Shown here: in pieces, positions 1 through 13,300 of the stretch | How positions within the stretch are numbered: the first letter of the stretch is position 1 | Layout of the letters: each line of letters begins with the position of its first letter | Assembly: GCA_019096065.1 (NCBI GenBank) | Contig: JAGUCH010000009.1 | Location: 3,358,001-3,422,000, forward strand | Direction: 5' to 3' | Length of the DNA stretch: 64,000 bases | DNA from: Paracyclopina nana | Lineage: Eukaryota > Arthropoda > Copepoda > Cyclopoida > Cyclopettidae | Translations under genes and position numbers: made by a program | The notes under the pieces: model-generated | Databases searched by the model: none | Told to the model about the DNA's origin: nothing | Seen by the model: only the letters and a program-made list of their open reading frames with translations

Positions 1-3000
1 ACACTTATTTCCGTTTTGTTTTGACAAGCTGAGCACTGAGCATGCTTGACATTCTTATCGTCAAAAGGTTTTCCAAAGAGGAACTAAACAGATGTCTCAA
101 TTGCCACGTGTCCAATGACCAAAGATCCATTCTTAACCTTTGAAAATCGCCCATTTCCTGCCTAGCATTATTTTTAATCACACTGTCACACATACCTTTG
201 CCAGTCACCAGACAAGGCTAAGATAGCTGATTATTTTTGGGGTAAAAATGGAGCGTAATTTCATGTTTCAATAAAAGGGCCTGAAAACAAAGGACTTGCT
301 AATAATCATCATGAAAATCTCTCCATAATTTGGAATTTGGGGGTGGACAAGCCATCATCAGATCAGAAGAAGATGATTCATTATTATTCCCATAGCTCAT
401 CCATTTTAATTCGGTTTTGAGCTACGTAAGTACCGTTCATTTGAAGCCAGGATCAATCAAAGTGTGATTACTTTAAACGATACTGTGTGGGTCGACAAAA
501 ATAGCCTCGTTTTACTAATTAGACACTTATTCTGACCTGCCCACAGCTGACTGAGCTGCGTTGCGTTGCGGGAGCATGCACCATTAAAAGTAAACAAACT
601 TTTAACTGCTGTTCATGCACATGTCGATTTTCTTTGTTTCCAGTGCTAAAAGAATCGATGTGCCAAAAATTGAAGAAAGGCCTCTGATTTTTTATTTGTT
701 TTCGCCACCGAGTGATGATTATTACAATTAAATTGGCACTCGAAAGCTGCTTTTTTTGCCTCAGCGGTGGTGATGGGGTTTAATAGAGTCTTGAAGTGTC
801 TAGACACGATTATGAATTGAGGTCATTGTTCCATCATTCCACATGTGTGTGGCTACTTCCATTATTTCTTTTGAATCTGCATGGGACCATTTTTTCGAGA
901 GGAAATTGCCTTTCTTTGTAGAGCCAAACTAAGGTGATGAAAAAGTTGGATGGCAAGGTCAATTTTCGCCCTATAAATGTCACTGCATAAAATGCTCCAC
1001 AATCAGCTATTTCTCCAATAGTTGTTTTCCAATCTTTTTTGGCTCAGTTTTGGCAGAAAATCTACACAGCTTGTCGGTTTGTTGGCTAAATCTCCCTTTA
1101 TCAGCATCCTCCATCATATTTTCAATGAGACTTATCACAGTGGGCCAAAAGGCTTTAACAAAAAAAATCTATCTGGACATCAGAACAATTAAGACTTCCA
1201 AACAGTACATCCTTGTATAAACAATTTGGCGTTTGACCTTTTTGGGGGTAAGGTTTCCCCACTGTGCATGTGGAGGATATATTTTTTGCCACCATTTAAA
1301 AAAACCTCCTTCCTCTGTGCATCTGGCCCCAAACCAAAAAATGCGTTGGAAATCTGAATATAAGCTACTGTTTTCGACTTACTTGTTGTTGGGAATAACC
1401 GTTGGTTCTTTCAGTCTAGTAAGGTCAAAAGGCTCCGGAAATCGTATAATGGGCCATGCTCAAAATGTAGCACCAAAAAAACAAAAACAACCCAATGAAC
1501 AACGCAAACTTTGATAGATGATTGTGTTAATCCAAAAGGCTCTGAAAAGGCCTTTAATAGGCTTAGGTACAAAAAATTATACTATTTTTCTTTCAATTGC
1601 TCTTATAATGGCTTAGCATTATCCTAAGCACTTTAACTACGTAACACATTTTTAAATGAATAGAAAATTATCATCTTAGTCTTGAGTGAGTAAGTAGATT
1701 TTTTAAATTTTTTGCAGTAAACTCTGAGTTCCGAAATAGGTTTCGTAGACAGCTTATTTTTCTTGTTCTGTGTTGTCAGGTTTTCAGCATAGGTGGCGCT
1801 TTAACGCAGCAACGGCAACGTTTGCTGCTCTCCAGGTTTCTCCGCCCGCAAAAGCGCAGCCTAGTGGAGATTTCCCGAAGCTTCCCTCCGTACGCATAAA
1901 AGTACCTAGCTACAAGTTTAGGCTTCTCGAAAATGATGCTCAACGACTATGATGAATTGTTTTTGGTGTGATTTTGGGCGTGGGAATATTGACATTTGAT
2001 CTGGTTTTTTTTATTGAAATAAAACTTTATCGCGGTAATAAATCTTGTTACAGGCAAAGCGGTTTGCAAATTGGCAATTGGGCTATCTTTGGTTTTAGAT
2101 GTCAATTGCAAAAATGATGATAATACTGATGATGCTATCTGGCCGTAAAACAAGCCCAGCTAAAATATGGTTTACTTATAGTGAAATGTAACTGTTGGCA
2201 CGAATGGAAAAAAACCAGTTTTGTTCAATGTAATTTCTACGCTACGCTTTTTCTCATCAGTATGCAGAGAGGGTTCAGCATTAAACAAGCTCAAGATCTG
2301 AGATTGTAGATTTCATTTCAATCTTTCTCGGTTTATGCTGAATGGCCAAGATTTCAATATGGTTATGCTAATGAGAGAAGAGCAAAGTCTTGATAGCTCA
2401 AATCCTAAGTTACAGAATGATTCCTTTCAAAAACAAATTATAATGGGTGAAATTGAGCAAATATCCCACAACCGTTCTAACTTAATTAGGCTCAGCAAAA
2501 ATTGCTCTTAATTACAAAACCACGCCTATGATAGTCGTAAATTTGCTCCAATAAACTTCTTTTAATGTTGGTGCATCATTTTGGCAATGAGTATCAATAA
2601 TTAATCATGAGAAGCCTCGCTCAAAAACCTTCTGGCAAGTTGTCATATTTTTCAACCAACACTTTTGGGATCTCATTTCCTCCTAAATTACAGCATTGAT
2701 GCTCCAAATAACCGTACTTTTCACATGCGCGCCACTTTTTATGCGAGGAATGACGGATCACCGTCCCTCTCATCATGAGCTAGTAGTGAATTCTTAAGAA
2801 AATTAGGCCATTTTCAAGCTGGCCTTTTTTCTGATGAAAAATTCCCCATGCCCATTTTTGCATTAGGCCGTTCATCCATTTATTTTCCGCGGGTAAATTT
2901 CATGCTTTGATGGTATGATGTGTTGTAATGCCCATGTTCAAGAAACTGACGAGTTAATTAGAAGCCAAAATTGATGACTCATTTCATTGTGCTTGGTTCG

Positions 3001-6000
3001 CCCCAAATGGAAATGAATAAATGCAAAAAAGTAGATTGGCCAATTGACCGCATCTGATTCATGATCTGTAACTTTGGTATTTGGCAAAACCACGTGGCAT
3101 TGATATCCTGCTGACACTCAATTAACCATTCTCCACAGCCTGTAATTGAGTTTTAGAATCTAGATTAGTATTCCATTATTCCCATGCAATTTTACCACTT
3201 TTATTCTCAAAACTGATCAATGGCCCCGAGACTTTATTCTAATGGCTTAAGCTCTTTTCGCTTTGTTTTGTCGGGTAACGCTGTTGCCTTAAACAAAGGT
3301 AGCTAAGCTTAATCAGCTAAACCGCGTGGACACCAACGAGCCAGAACAACAAACAACAACGTTTCTCGTATAATTTGAAATGGATGAGACCAGTTGACAG
3401 TAATTCCCCCTGAAAAGTCAAATAGAGAGAAAAATGTCTCTAATGACCGCGCATCATTGGCTCTACATCACGACATTCAAGATTGACTTTTGTTTTTGGA
3501 CCTGCCAAACTGAACAAAAAGGACCCCCACTGAGTCCAGTTTGTTCAAATCATCTGCAACAGTTAAGGATTACGCTTTAATGATTGGCGCTAAAAAGTTG
3601 ATGCAATTTTGAATCTCACGAGCTGACTGCTGACATATGGGATATACATTGTATATTGAACACCTGCAAATTGGCAAATTGCTTTTTGCTGGCCCCGCAC
3701 CAGCTCTACTGCTGATGCTGTAGTAATCATATTCAAAGCTGAGGAGCAAGGTCAAGTCCAGCCTAATATTATTATTATGTGGTATAAGAATTTGGGGAAA
3801 TGTGATACGGTTCAGGAGTGCCGCGCATGCAGCCAGTTTTGAGAGGTGTGTGTGGTCCTTTATATTTATTTTACTCAGCATTATTGCACATACCCTTTGT
3901 ACTGTTGTTTTTCTGAGCAGCTTGCCCCCTTGGCCAAAATCACTGCCAATTTGCATACATTAACCTTATACCTTATATTGATTGATGGCAACAAGCTTGT
4001 TGAACTGCAAATAAAGAAGCTTTGTAGTGAAGGAGATTTTTCTATGGAAGCCAACAGCATAATTGAGTTGCCTGGTTGATGTACCTCAATTTTGTGTCTT
4101 TGTTGTCAAGAAAACTTTCCTTCCGTGAATAATACTGTGCTGTATAATAATAATTAGTCCCAACTCTCTTTCCTTTCCCATTGACAATTGAACTCTGGCC
4201 TGTAATGAGGGTGATTGAATCTGCAGCAAACTTGTGGAATATTGTAAAAATCTGGCTGAAATCAGGCAAAGACAAGCTTTTCATAAAAGGGAAGTTTTAC
4301 CTGGAGGAGGTCTCGAAATTCCGGTCAAATTAGCACCCCAGCCATGGCAAATTTTATTATTGGCCCCCAACGCTGTATTTTCAAAGTTTTGAAGCTTGAG
4401 CTCTCTTCTTGATGATTGCCGACACAGTTTACAATCCAAATACTTGGCCAACAAACTTCTCTTTCTTCCACTTCGCATGGGAACCTACAAATATTTAAAG
4501 TCGCATGCATGCATGCAGTAGAATATAGCAACTCATTAAACCAAAGTATGTCGACGAGATATCTCAGTTTCTCCACCTTCAAATGGATTTTTTGCTGCCA
4601 AAAATAGGAAGTATCCAATTGCAGCCACTAAAAATTTTTGGATATAAAAAGAGGCAGTTTATTCTAATATCTTTATTATCGAAATAAATCTTGGCAGTGA
4701 CGGCACACACATGTTTTGGAATCTATATATTCTATTTGAAATGTGCCAGCAGAGAAATTGAGCCATTTTTGTAATAATTTGAAGGCTCGCGTGTTTTATG
4801 ACCCCATTAATTTCCGAGCTTAACTGCGCCTAGGACAGATTTATGAGCTGTATTCGTCGTCGTCATGATCTCCAATGATTATATTTTGGCGTTTCTTGAG
4901 TGCTCGCGCCGCAAATGAAAATACAGGCAATTGTCCCCTTTTATGGGCCACTTTTCGGTCGTGCACTCTTTGCTTGCTGCAGAAAACTTCATTTCCACAC
5001 ATGAGTGAGTTCAACCTTAAAAAATGCATCAGTTTGGCTGCAAATTTGCACTGATTGCTGGATTCCATTTGGGGTTTTGTTTGGAAAATGCAATTTGTTT
5101 TCTGTGGAATTTCACCCCCTGTGTAAATGTCAAGCTATTTGTTTAGTTCGTAAAATCTCCAATTCTAATTGAGTAAAACGACTCAAGAGAGAGAGAGAGA
5201 GGCGGAGAAGTTGGACTGGAGAAGTGAGTCTTGTAATTTTGGCATTTTTCACCGAACGCAGCAGCAAAAAGGACAATTAGGTGAAAGGATCCTTTCATTC
5301 ATGAAAAAAGCTATCGTTGAAGCCATCTAAGTGTGACCCTAGATTTCCGTTTTTGATTTCCAATTCAAGGTTGGCCAATTTTGCGTGTTGCAAAACTCGA
5401 AAAATGCACTCCATCCCTCTTTCGAATAATTTCGCTAATATGAAGATGAAAATGTTGCTTCACGCATGGCAGTTCCTAAACAAATATGGTTAAATCTTAC
5501 TCCAATTTTTACCATCTTGATTTGATAATAGACCTTTTTAAGGCTCATTTTCAATGAAATAATTGCGGATTTGGGCTGTTTTCGCCTATCTGTGCTCACT
5601 ATACACATGTGAGGTCCGAAACCCTCAATCATCTTAAAGACATATGAGGTCAAAGGACTGCCAGCAGATTTTAAAGCTTCACCAACTCTCGTGGAGCGAA
5701 GATGAGCCTTAAAAAAGTAATCACTCCAGTCGGAAAATCGGGGGAAAAGGGGAGGACGACGACAAACAATTCTCCAAGCAGATGTGGCCTCTCAAATTGC
5801 GAGATAAAGAGCAGCCATAAAACTGCAACTCGACTCTACATTTGTTTTTCACTAAAAAAACAGCAATAAACTTTTCTGCCAAATCGTTGTTGTCCGCCAA
5901 AAGCTTTGAAGAAGAAAATGCAACTAATTGCTAAATTGCCCCTTTAAAATTATATTTGCCATGGTTGCTAATTATAAAAAGCTTTGAACCATTGAACCCA

Positions 6001-7074
6001 GAAGCTTTTAAGGTTTTTTAATTAATGTTAAGAAAATTGTGTGGTCAGCTGATGCAGCATGTTGTCAAAGGGCCATAAAGTAGGCGTGACGTCATTAAGG
6101 TTATTTTGGAAAATTGAAATTCCTCCCTTTATAATCAGAGGGGGGATCAAGATGCCACCAACAACTACGAGATTGAAGCATTGCTGAGAGGTCAAGCTAG
6201 GCGTTGCTTCCCTCAATTTGGGACTGAGCCAGGTTCTAGATTCGGGTAAATTGATCAAAAGTGCTGAAGCAATTTCCGCATGGCACACTACTCAGCAAAA
6301 TCATAATTGTTGTTGTGTTTTGATTAAATTAACGTCGTCCACGAAGAATGCATTGAAAATTCGACCCCAAGCTGCGTTGAAGAGTACTTTCATTTAATTC
6401 GCCATTCATTGCTAATTTAAAGAGCAGTCAGTCCTCACTCAGCTGTGGAGCAAGAATGTCAATGTGCCGAGTAAGAAAATGCCGAAACTACAATCATCAA
6501 CATCGGCAGGGGGGTCAGAACCAAACAAGTTGAACCCTGTCATCAATGACCGGCTAAAAATCATGGAATTTTCTGACCAGCAACAACATTCCGTTGTTGA
6601 AAGAACAACAACTTCCAATCCTCACTGATAAATCTCCACGGTGGGGCAGCAGAGAAGTGAGGAAGATCGAAGGGTCTGCTTGCAAGCTTTTCTTTTGGCG
6701 GGAGATGGAAAAAATTATCTTGCCTGCGATCCCAACTTTGAGATAGAGAAGTAGGGTGGACAATTTTTCGGAAAAATTGCTGGCACAGTCCGACTTGATT
6801 CAAAGGTGTGGGAAGCCCTAAAAAATTGAAGCATTCCTGCCGCAAGACAAGAGGGGTAAAAGGCTTATGTTGTATTGTTTGCCAGACAGGCGTGAAAAAA
6901 GGTGACTCGAATAGATTGTTAACAATGCTCGAAAAAAGTGAGACAAAACCCCAAATATTTTCAATTTCATGCCATTTTGAAAAACTTGACCCCCCTTTTC
7001 TTACGTTGGCTTTTTGTCTGTTTCTAATTCTGTGAGAGTTTCATTAGGTTCAGTTAGCGGGTCCTGCTAAAACG
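1..7074. other. Intergenic AT-rich DNA, no gene recognised
   Basis: I see no ORF with recognisable protein features here. The open frames are short, low in complexity and mostly lack plausible splice contexts. Small items: a (GA)n run near 5186-5202, an alternating GCAT run at about 4503-4516, a CTCF-like core AGGTGGCGC at 1791-1799, and CACAGTGGG-type ends at 1136 (+) and 1266 (-) that resemble the element at 41159. The stretch could hold distal regulatory DNA of the gene that starts near 7175. Confidence 0.6.
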
Positions 7075-7182
7075 CAAATAGGTGACTCGCGCGCGACTTG
7101 AAAGCGCGTTTTAGTTGGACCCCACGAGCGCCGCGCTCGTCTCAGAGTTGAAGTTGCCATAACACACGAAACTCAGTTGTCG
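7075..7182 (+). promoter_or_regulatory. Candidate CpG-rich promoter with initiator
   Basis: A CpG-dense patch stands out from AT-rich surroundings. It includes a perfect hairpin with arms ACGAGCG/CGCTCGT at 7124-7140. TCAGTT at 7173-7178 matches the arthropod initiator TCAGTY, with A+1 at 7175. I see no TATA box 30 bp upstream and no clear DPE at +28. The next plus-strand gene is inscuteable, 12 kb downstream, so I assign it there by inference only; an unseen gene in between is possible. Confidence 0.4.
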
Positions 7183-7323
7183 TCAGGAATCTCGAGGAGT
7201 TGGAGGTACAGACCAACTTTTTCATCGTTTGACGCCTGCTTTCATCGAATTTCCCCACACAGTGTTTTATCTTGAGTGCAGCATTGAAATCACCAGCAAA
7301 GCTCCGCTAGCTTCTTTTTTACG
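7175..7323 (+). other. Candidate non-coding first exon (5' UTR), probably of inscuteable
   Basis: From the initiator at 7175 to 7323 there is no ATG on the plus strand. The stretch ends in a strong donor, ACG|GTAAGC, with GT at 7324-7325. The absence of ATG and the good donor fit a 5' UTR exon. The first convincing acceptor leading into a recognised coding exon is TTGCAG at 19625-19630, which would make a 12.3-kb first intron. RNA evidence is needed to confirm the link. Confidence 0.4.
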
Positions 7324-10300
7324 GTAAGCAAAACTGAATATTTTTTAATGCGAAAAAAGCGTTTCGGGCGAATTTTGCAAATGCAGTTTGAGAACCCTTT
7401 TTCATGTTCTGAAAGTCCAAAATTCACGCAATGCAAGTCCCATTATGGTTTTCTCCATTTAGGGAGAGCACCGCGTTTCTGCTCCATTATCGTGGCAAAT
7501 TATTGTTGAAATGGCTCCAAAAGTTGACAGGTGCAGCAGAGATCTTGATTATGAATCGTCAATAACTGGATATTAGATTTTTCCTCCCTACTGAAAAGAG
7601 ATTGCCAATTAGAACGTTCCACAAGAGTAGAATTTTTATGGACTCCATCAGTCTTTTTTTTTTAGAATGTTGCTCTACTTTTCACAGGCTCACAATTAAG
7701 TTCGGTTTTTTTTCAATGAAATAAATAAAATTATCTTAAGTAAACTCGCTTAATTACTTGATTAATTCACGACCATATTGTGATGATTTTGCTATCATTT
7801 TAAAAGCTTTTTGACTCAGAATGTCCCACTGTGCCGCAGACTGATGAATTCCAAAGATGTTTAGCATAGACCAAAGGGAATTTAGGGCAAATTAAGCAGC
7901 CACGATCAAAGGCCCAGGACATAAATCTCTGTCAGGTGTTTTTGGGTCAGATGAAAAAATATGGTCACATTTCCTTAGCACATAATGCAGCAACTAGCAT
8001 TTGAGGAGGTCAACCAGTTCAAATCATGTTTTTTTATGGCTTGGACTCTTGGAAAAATTGGATTTCTTCATGACCTCAATGTGTCAGAGGGGGCGGCGAG
8101 TTTGTCATTATGAGCTTTAAATTAGGTGCGTTTTTTGCATTTAGAGCTTGTGCCCTCTTTCAACCTACTCCACTGAAAAACTTGTATAAAAAAGGCTGGA
8201 TTTTTTTGTATTTTTGCACAGCTCTAGTGGGTTTAAATCTAGATCACTTTCAAACAGAGTTTTTCTGCGCGTCTGAATTTGTGGAAATCCAATATGTCTG
8301 AGAACACGGCGAGCTCAGCAGGACAGCAGTAAAAATTGTTTCACACGCAATTTTCTTGGAAAATCGAGCACCCTTGAACCACCACCACCAGCATTGGAGA
8401 AAGAATTTTCTCCGACATGCATCATGTGATTCTTGAAACTTGCACCATAATCTAATATGCGTAATATAGGAAGACCACCTTTGCAAAAAGTTCATCTTGT
8501 CATGAAATGAAGACAAGCTCTATTTGCCTAACCTCGCAAAAATGTTTCCTTGTGTCAACTCAAATCCTTTCCAAGGTTTGGAGGGAAATTCCTCCTGGTG
8601 AATTTCAGCCAAAAAATGCTCTGCTAAAAAGGCTGGCCTCATTTCACGGTTGAAATTATTTAGAGCATGCCTGAATGGCAAATTTCCTGCCGAAAATAAA
8701 TGAATGGAGCCTAGCTCCTTTGTTTGCAGTTCGAAAAAAGAGCCATTGAATCTGATATTTTTATTGTTCAAATATGTGTAGCTACTACAATTTCAACAAA
8801 AACGTGACTCAGCAACCAAACAATTTGTTCATGGCTGATTTTGGGGGAGCTCACTTTTTTGTGTAAAATCATTCCCGAAAAATATGTAGCATAACAAACA
8901 ACTGCATTCAAAGCTCAAATATGAAGATCAAAGTCTTTTCTTTTACCGGAAAATGTCTCATTTGCAATTACACTTATTTGTAAGATGTGTCTATGTCACA
9001 TAAAAAGAATTACGTTTTCTCAACTTCCTTGTTTTCGTTTTGATCCTCATTTCCCTCTATATGGCAGATATCCCACTGAAGCGTTTATTTTGACGTGATA
9101 AATAATGTCAATAACAATCATCATTTGACGATCAGAGCAAATATGGAGTTACGCTGCTGCAGCAGTAGTAGGAGGGGGGAATTATTGAATTATTTGTCCG
9201 AGAACCGGTTATTTGCCACTCATAAAACGGCCTCTGCCACATGTTTGGGGCAAAAAGCGAGAGCATTGCTATTATTGATGCTTCTTTTCGTGCTCGAGGC
9301 TTTTGGAATAAGAGGTAGTAATTTTCCTCTTGAAAAGATGCTATTTTTTCCTCTTTGCCTACTGCTGTCATGTTCTGGAGTCAAGCAGTGTCATGTAACA
9401 GTAAACATTTTGATGCATATGCTGCGCTGCTATGAAGTCGGATGCACAATTGAACAGAACAGCTCCTCTCTCCCATATAATGCATGATTTTATTATTTCG
9501 AGTGACTTATGGCAGCTAGGCGTTGCTCAAAATTGGAAAATGAAAACGTTTCCCACCATATAGCATTGCTGTTTTTATGATGCATGTCACATACTTGACA
9601 AGATTAGCATTGAATTTAATTGGGAAAATTGTCAGAGCAGCAACAAAGACAGTTCGTGTTGAGCCTCCCCCTCCTACTTATCTTCAACAAAGAGTTCAGA
9701 GTTCATTCTACTCTTCTAACCAGCAAACAATTTTTTTCCTCATTGATTTGACTGCATTTTTGTTCAAGCTTGGCTCTGAGGTTTTGGCATCATTTCGACT
9801 CTGCCAGATAGCATTTTCTTTTTTTGGCCCAAAACGACATGGGAGTGTGACAAGTGCTTCTTTAAAATGTCATGCGTAATGCGAGATCTTTTAGCGCGCG
9901 CGGATCTTTTGTGCGAGAAGAATCTCAAGTTATAGGATGAAAAATAGAGCTTCCCCTTTTCTCGGTGTTAAAGTTCAACAAACCGAGCTGTGCATTACGT
10001 TCCATGTAGTGTGATTAGGGTGGCACGACGGTAACCTCTTCTACTGCTTTCTTTTCTTGCCGGAAATGCTGTACAATTTTTACCATTTCGGCGGAGATCT
10101 TTTCCAGCAGCAGCAGCAAATCTCGTTCTTCCGCCGTAATAACGCGCAACTTTTACGGCTATGGCTTGCTTTATGATTATTTTCATATTTGAACTCTGCT
10201 ACTAGAGGAAATTGTGCGAAACTGTTTGATTTTGAGCAAACCGATGCAAAAGTATTTTGTTTGTGTCTGCAATAATAATGATGATAACGAGACGACGGGT

Positions 10301-13300
10301 TGGCATCATTCGAAATCGGAAATTTGGGATTCAGCTTTGGGTGTTGTTGAGCCCACAAATTTCACCCCAAGGCAGTCATTATCATTTTGAAGCAACGGCG
10401 AGCTGCGTGCAAAGGTGCTGGAAAATTGGCTCATCAAAAGTCTATAGACTTCATCAACAATTCCACGGTCCAATTCCCTTTGCGCTCAAAAACGAAACGT
10501 TTCACTTTCAGCCATATAATAGTAATGGACGCGTGATTAATGAAAACTCTGCTCTCATTTCAATGCCCGAAAAAAATTTCACTCGTTTTTGACCACATGA
10601 TGTTGACGAGCTAGAGATTTTTAAAAAGTCTGGCTTGGATTTATAATTATCCTGATGGATGCTGAAAAAATGTCATCATCAGCTTAAATCCGTATCACCG
10701 CAGTGAATTGATGGTCTTCCTGAGTAAACAGATGAGCACCTCATAAATTACTGATTTCTCCATATAAATTCTCCTTTACTGGGAGGCATTTTTCACCTGC
10801 GCCATTTTGACGAGAAAAAGCAGCCAATTTTGGCACAAGGCCCACCAGGAACTTTCACCAACATCATGCATTTTTGGACGTTTTCTACATTTCCTGCTGC
10901 TGACAATTGATTGCTAATTGAGCTCTGTCCATTTCGCGGTTTTGGCAGCCAGCATCGCTAGGAAAAAAGGACATGCACAACTTTGCTGGTGGCCATATTA
11001 CCCAATCATCTCATTTGGTGTGTGTCATCTGTGACAATTTATGATGACGATTAGTTCGTTTCCTCCCTTTAACTTTCACAAGCAGTTCCTCTGCGAGAGG
11101 ACCTCTCAGAATTTGTGGAATTTTAGCCAGCCTCAAAACACAATATCAATTTTCATCCTTTCTGCTAGCACGTAGTAAAAATGATTGCCATGAGGAAATA
11201 CCAGTTGAAATGGTATTTCCAGCCAGTAGGCATTTCGAGAAAAGTGTTTTATGCGACACATTTTTACACTCTCTTTGACGTAGCCCCGAAAAATGCAAAT
11301 ATGTCCTTCATCGTTGGTTTACAAGCGCGTATAATTAACACGCGTGAAAGCGTGAACGTCGGTTCGCGGTGGTTGATTGAAATCGCCATAAAATGTCTCC
11401 CCACAGCAGCAGCAGCCATTTTATAGCAGCTTTTCGGAGTCCACACTTTTACGATTCTTTTGGCTGCGCGAGTGAAGAAAAACGAATCAATCAGCATATC
11501 TTAAAATGACTTTCTTCTGTAGTAATAACAGGGACACATTTCGGCGCATATGGAAATGCGACGCCAGAGGGCGCAAGTAGTCAAGTATATTGATCACCTT
11601 TCAACATCTTCTTTCCCTTATTCAGCCGAAATTCCCTGGTGAAATCTGCATAACATAGCAAATAAACGCGCGTTTTCCCTAATGAAAAGTTAATCGTAGG
11701 TTTGCTGGTATCAAGATTGGTTATCTCGATCCCCCGAAGCTAAAACGCGTTTTCCCCACTTTCCCCACCACCAGAAAACTATTGATGTGCACGGGCTGAT
11801 ATGATGAAAATATTTCTAATTACGTTTGAGATCACATTCGAGAGGAGAGAAAGATGATCCCTTGCCTTGAACCTTGCTGATTGATTCACTCATGAGCTTC
11901 CGCGCGAGCTATACAGATCATTCGATGATTTTCCGCAAAATCAGGCTTCCTCAATCAAAAATCCGGCCAATTTGTGCCTACAAAAAGGTCCAGGAAATTA
12001 GGCTGGAAAGCCCGCCTCTGCCAATTAAAGCGAGTTAAAGGGCTGAAAATGGAAAATTAATTGTTGACAGTAGCCATAAAGAACGTTTGCACAGCAGATG
12101 TTTTTGTAGTGTACATGGGTAACTTTAGACTCACTCTGGCTGCTGTGACATCATGGCGCCTAATGAACTCCAAATGCGTGAGATGATCCGAGCAGATAAT
12201 CTTGCGCTACTTCTAGGATTTTTTTCGTCCTTTGAGCATGATGGGCGATTTGTCGGCCATTTTTCAATATATATGCTTGCATAGGCCCAGGCTTGTCATT
12301 AGCTGAAAATTAGTGAAACTTTTGAAAAATGACCTGGCCCATTTTTGACCATTTTGTAAACGACCTCAGATACTTTCCACCACCATTTTAGCCATTTTGG
12401 GACGCACTGCATAATGGCTAATACAAAACGTATTTATAGCTTCATCATCAAGCCAGGTTGGAATTTATTCAGCACTTTGGGTATACGATAGGAGTCACGT
12501 TTTTCCTAGTAGTAAAGTACCATATTCATAATAATAATAAACTACGCTAAAAATGCTGCTCGTTTTCAAGGATACCACATAGAATAGGCAAATACGAGAA
12601 GTCACTGCTGACAACGATCTGACCCTGTTTTGCCAAATGTTAGTCATGATTAGTTAGGTGGTTATACTACCAAAATTGGTCACCTCAAGGCATTGCTCTG
12701 CTCCCATATGTTGAACTTGGCAGGCTTTTTGCACCACCACCACCGCAGAAAGTCAGATCTTGGCAGGTTTTTTTGCCATTGGCAAATTTTATCAGCATAT
12801 ACCACCACACGCATTTGGGGCAATATTAAGGTCACTTCTTCCGTCTGAATCTGAAAAATCTCATGCATATGGTGGTAGAATGGAGAAAAATGGTCGAAAT
12901 TCCTCCCCAACAATTTTTGGGATATGGCGCGAAACTTGATTTTTGAAATGTGCCCAATTAAGGCGGAATTTCTAGGCCAACAGACCAAAAAGTGAATTTC
13001 GAAAACTTCCTGCTGTAATTTTGGGGAAATGTGATTGCTGAAAGTTATGTTGTGCCACTTCAAGGATATGTTGGATTTTTTTGGTCAGCAGAATTTGTAG
13101 TACTATTGGCAGATTTGCACGCTTCGTCTCCATTTCATTATGCTAGTTTTGCCTGTCCAAGGCTGGCTTTGAAAATTACCCATTTATGGTCAGACGGTAT
13201 TTGGCAAAGCTTGGAAAACTTCCTTAAATGTCTGTTGACATCCGACACCTACAAAATGAACGAGGATGAGCTTGTCAAACATCCTTGACTTTCAGTGTGC

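Noticed and set aside
9095-9487. 130-codon plus-strand open frame
   Set aside because: No domain, biased composition and no splice or promoter support; an overlapping frame on the other strand is almost as long.
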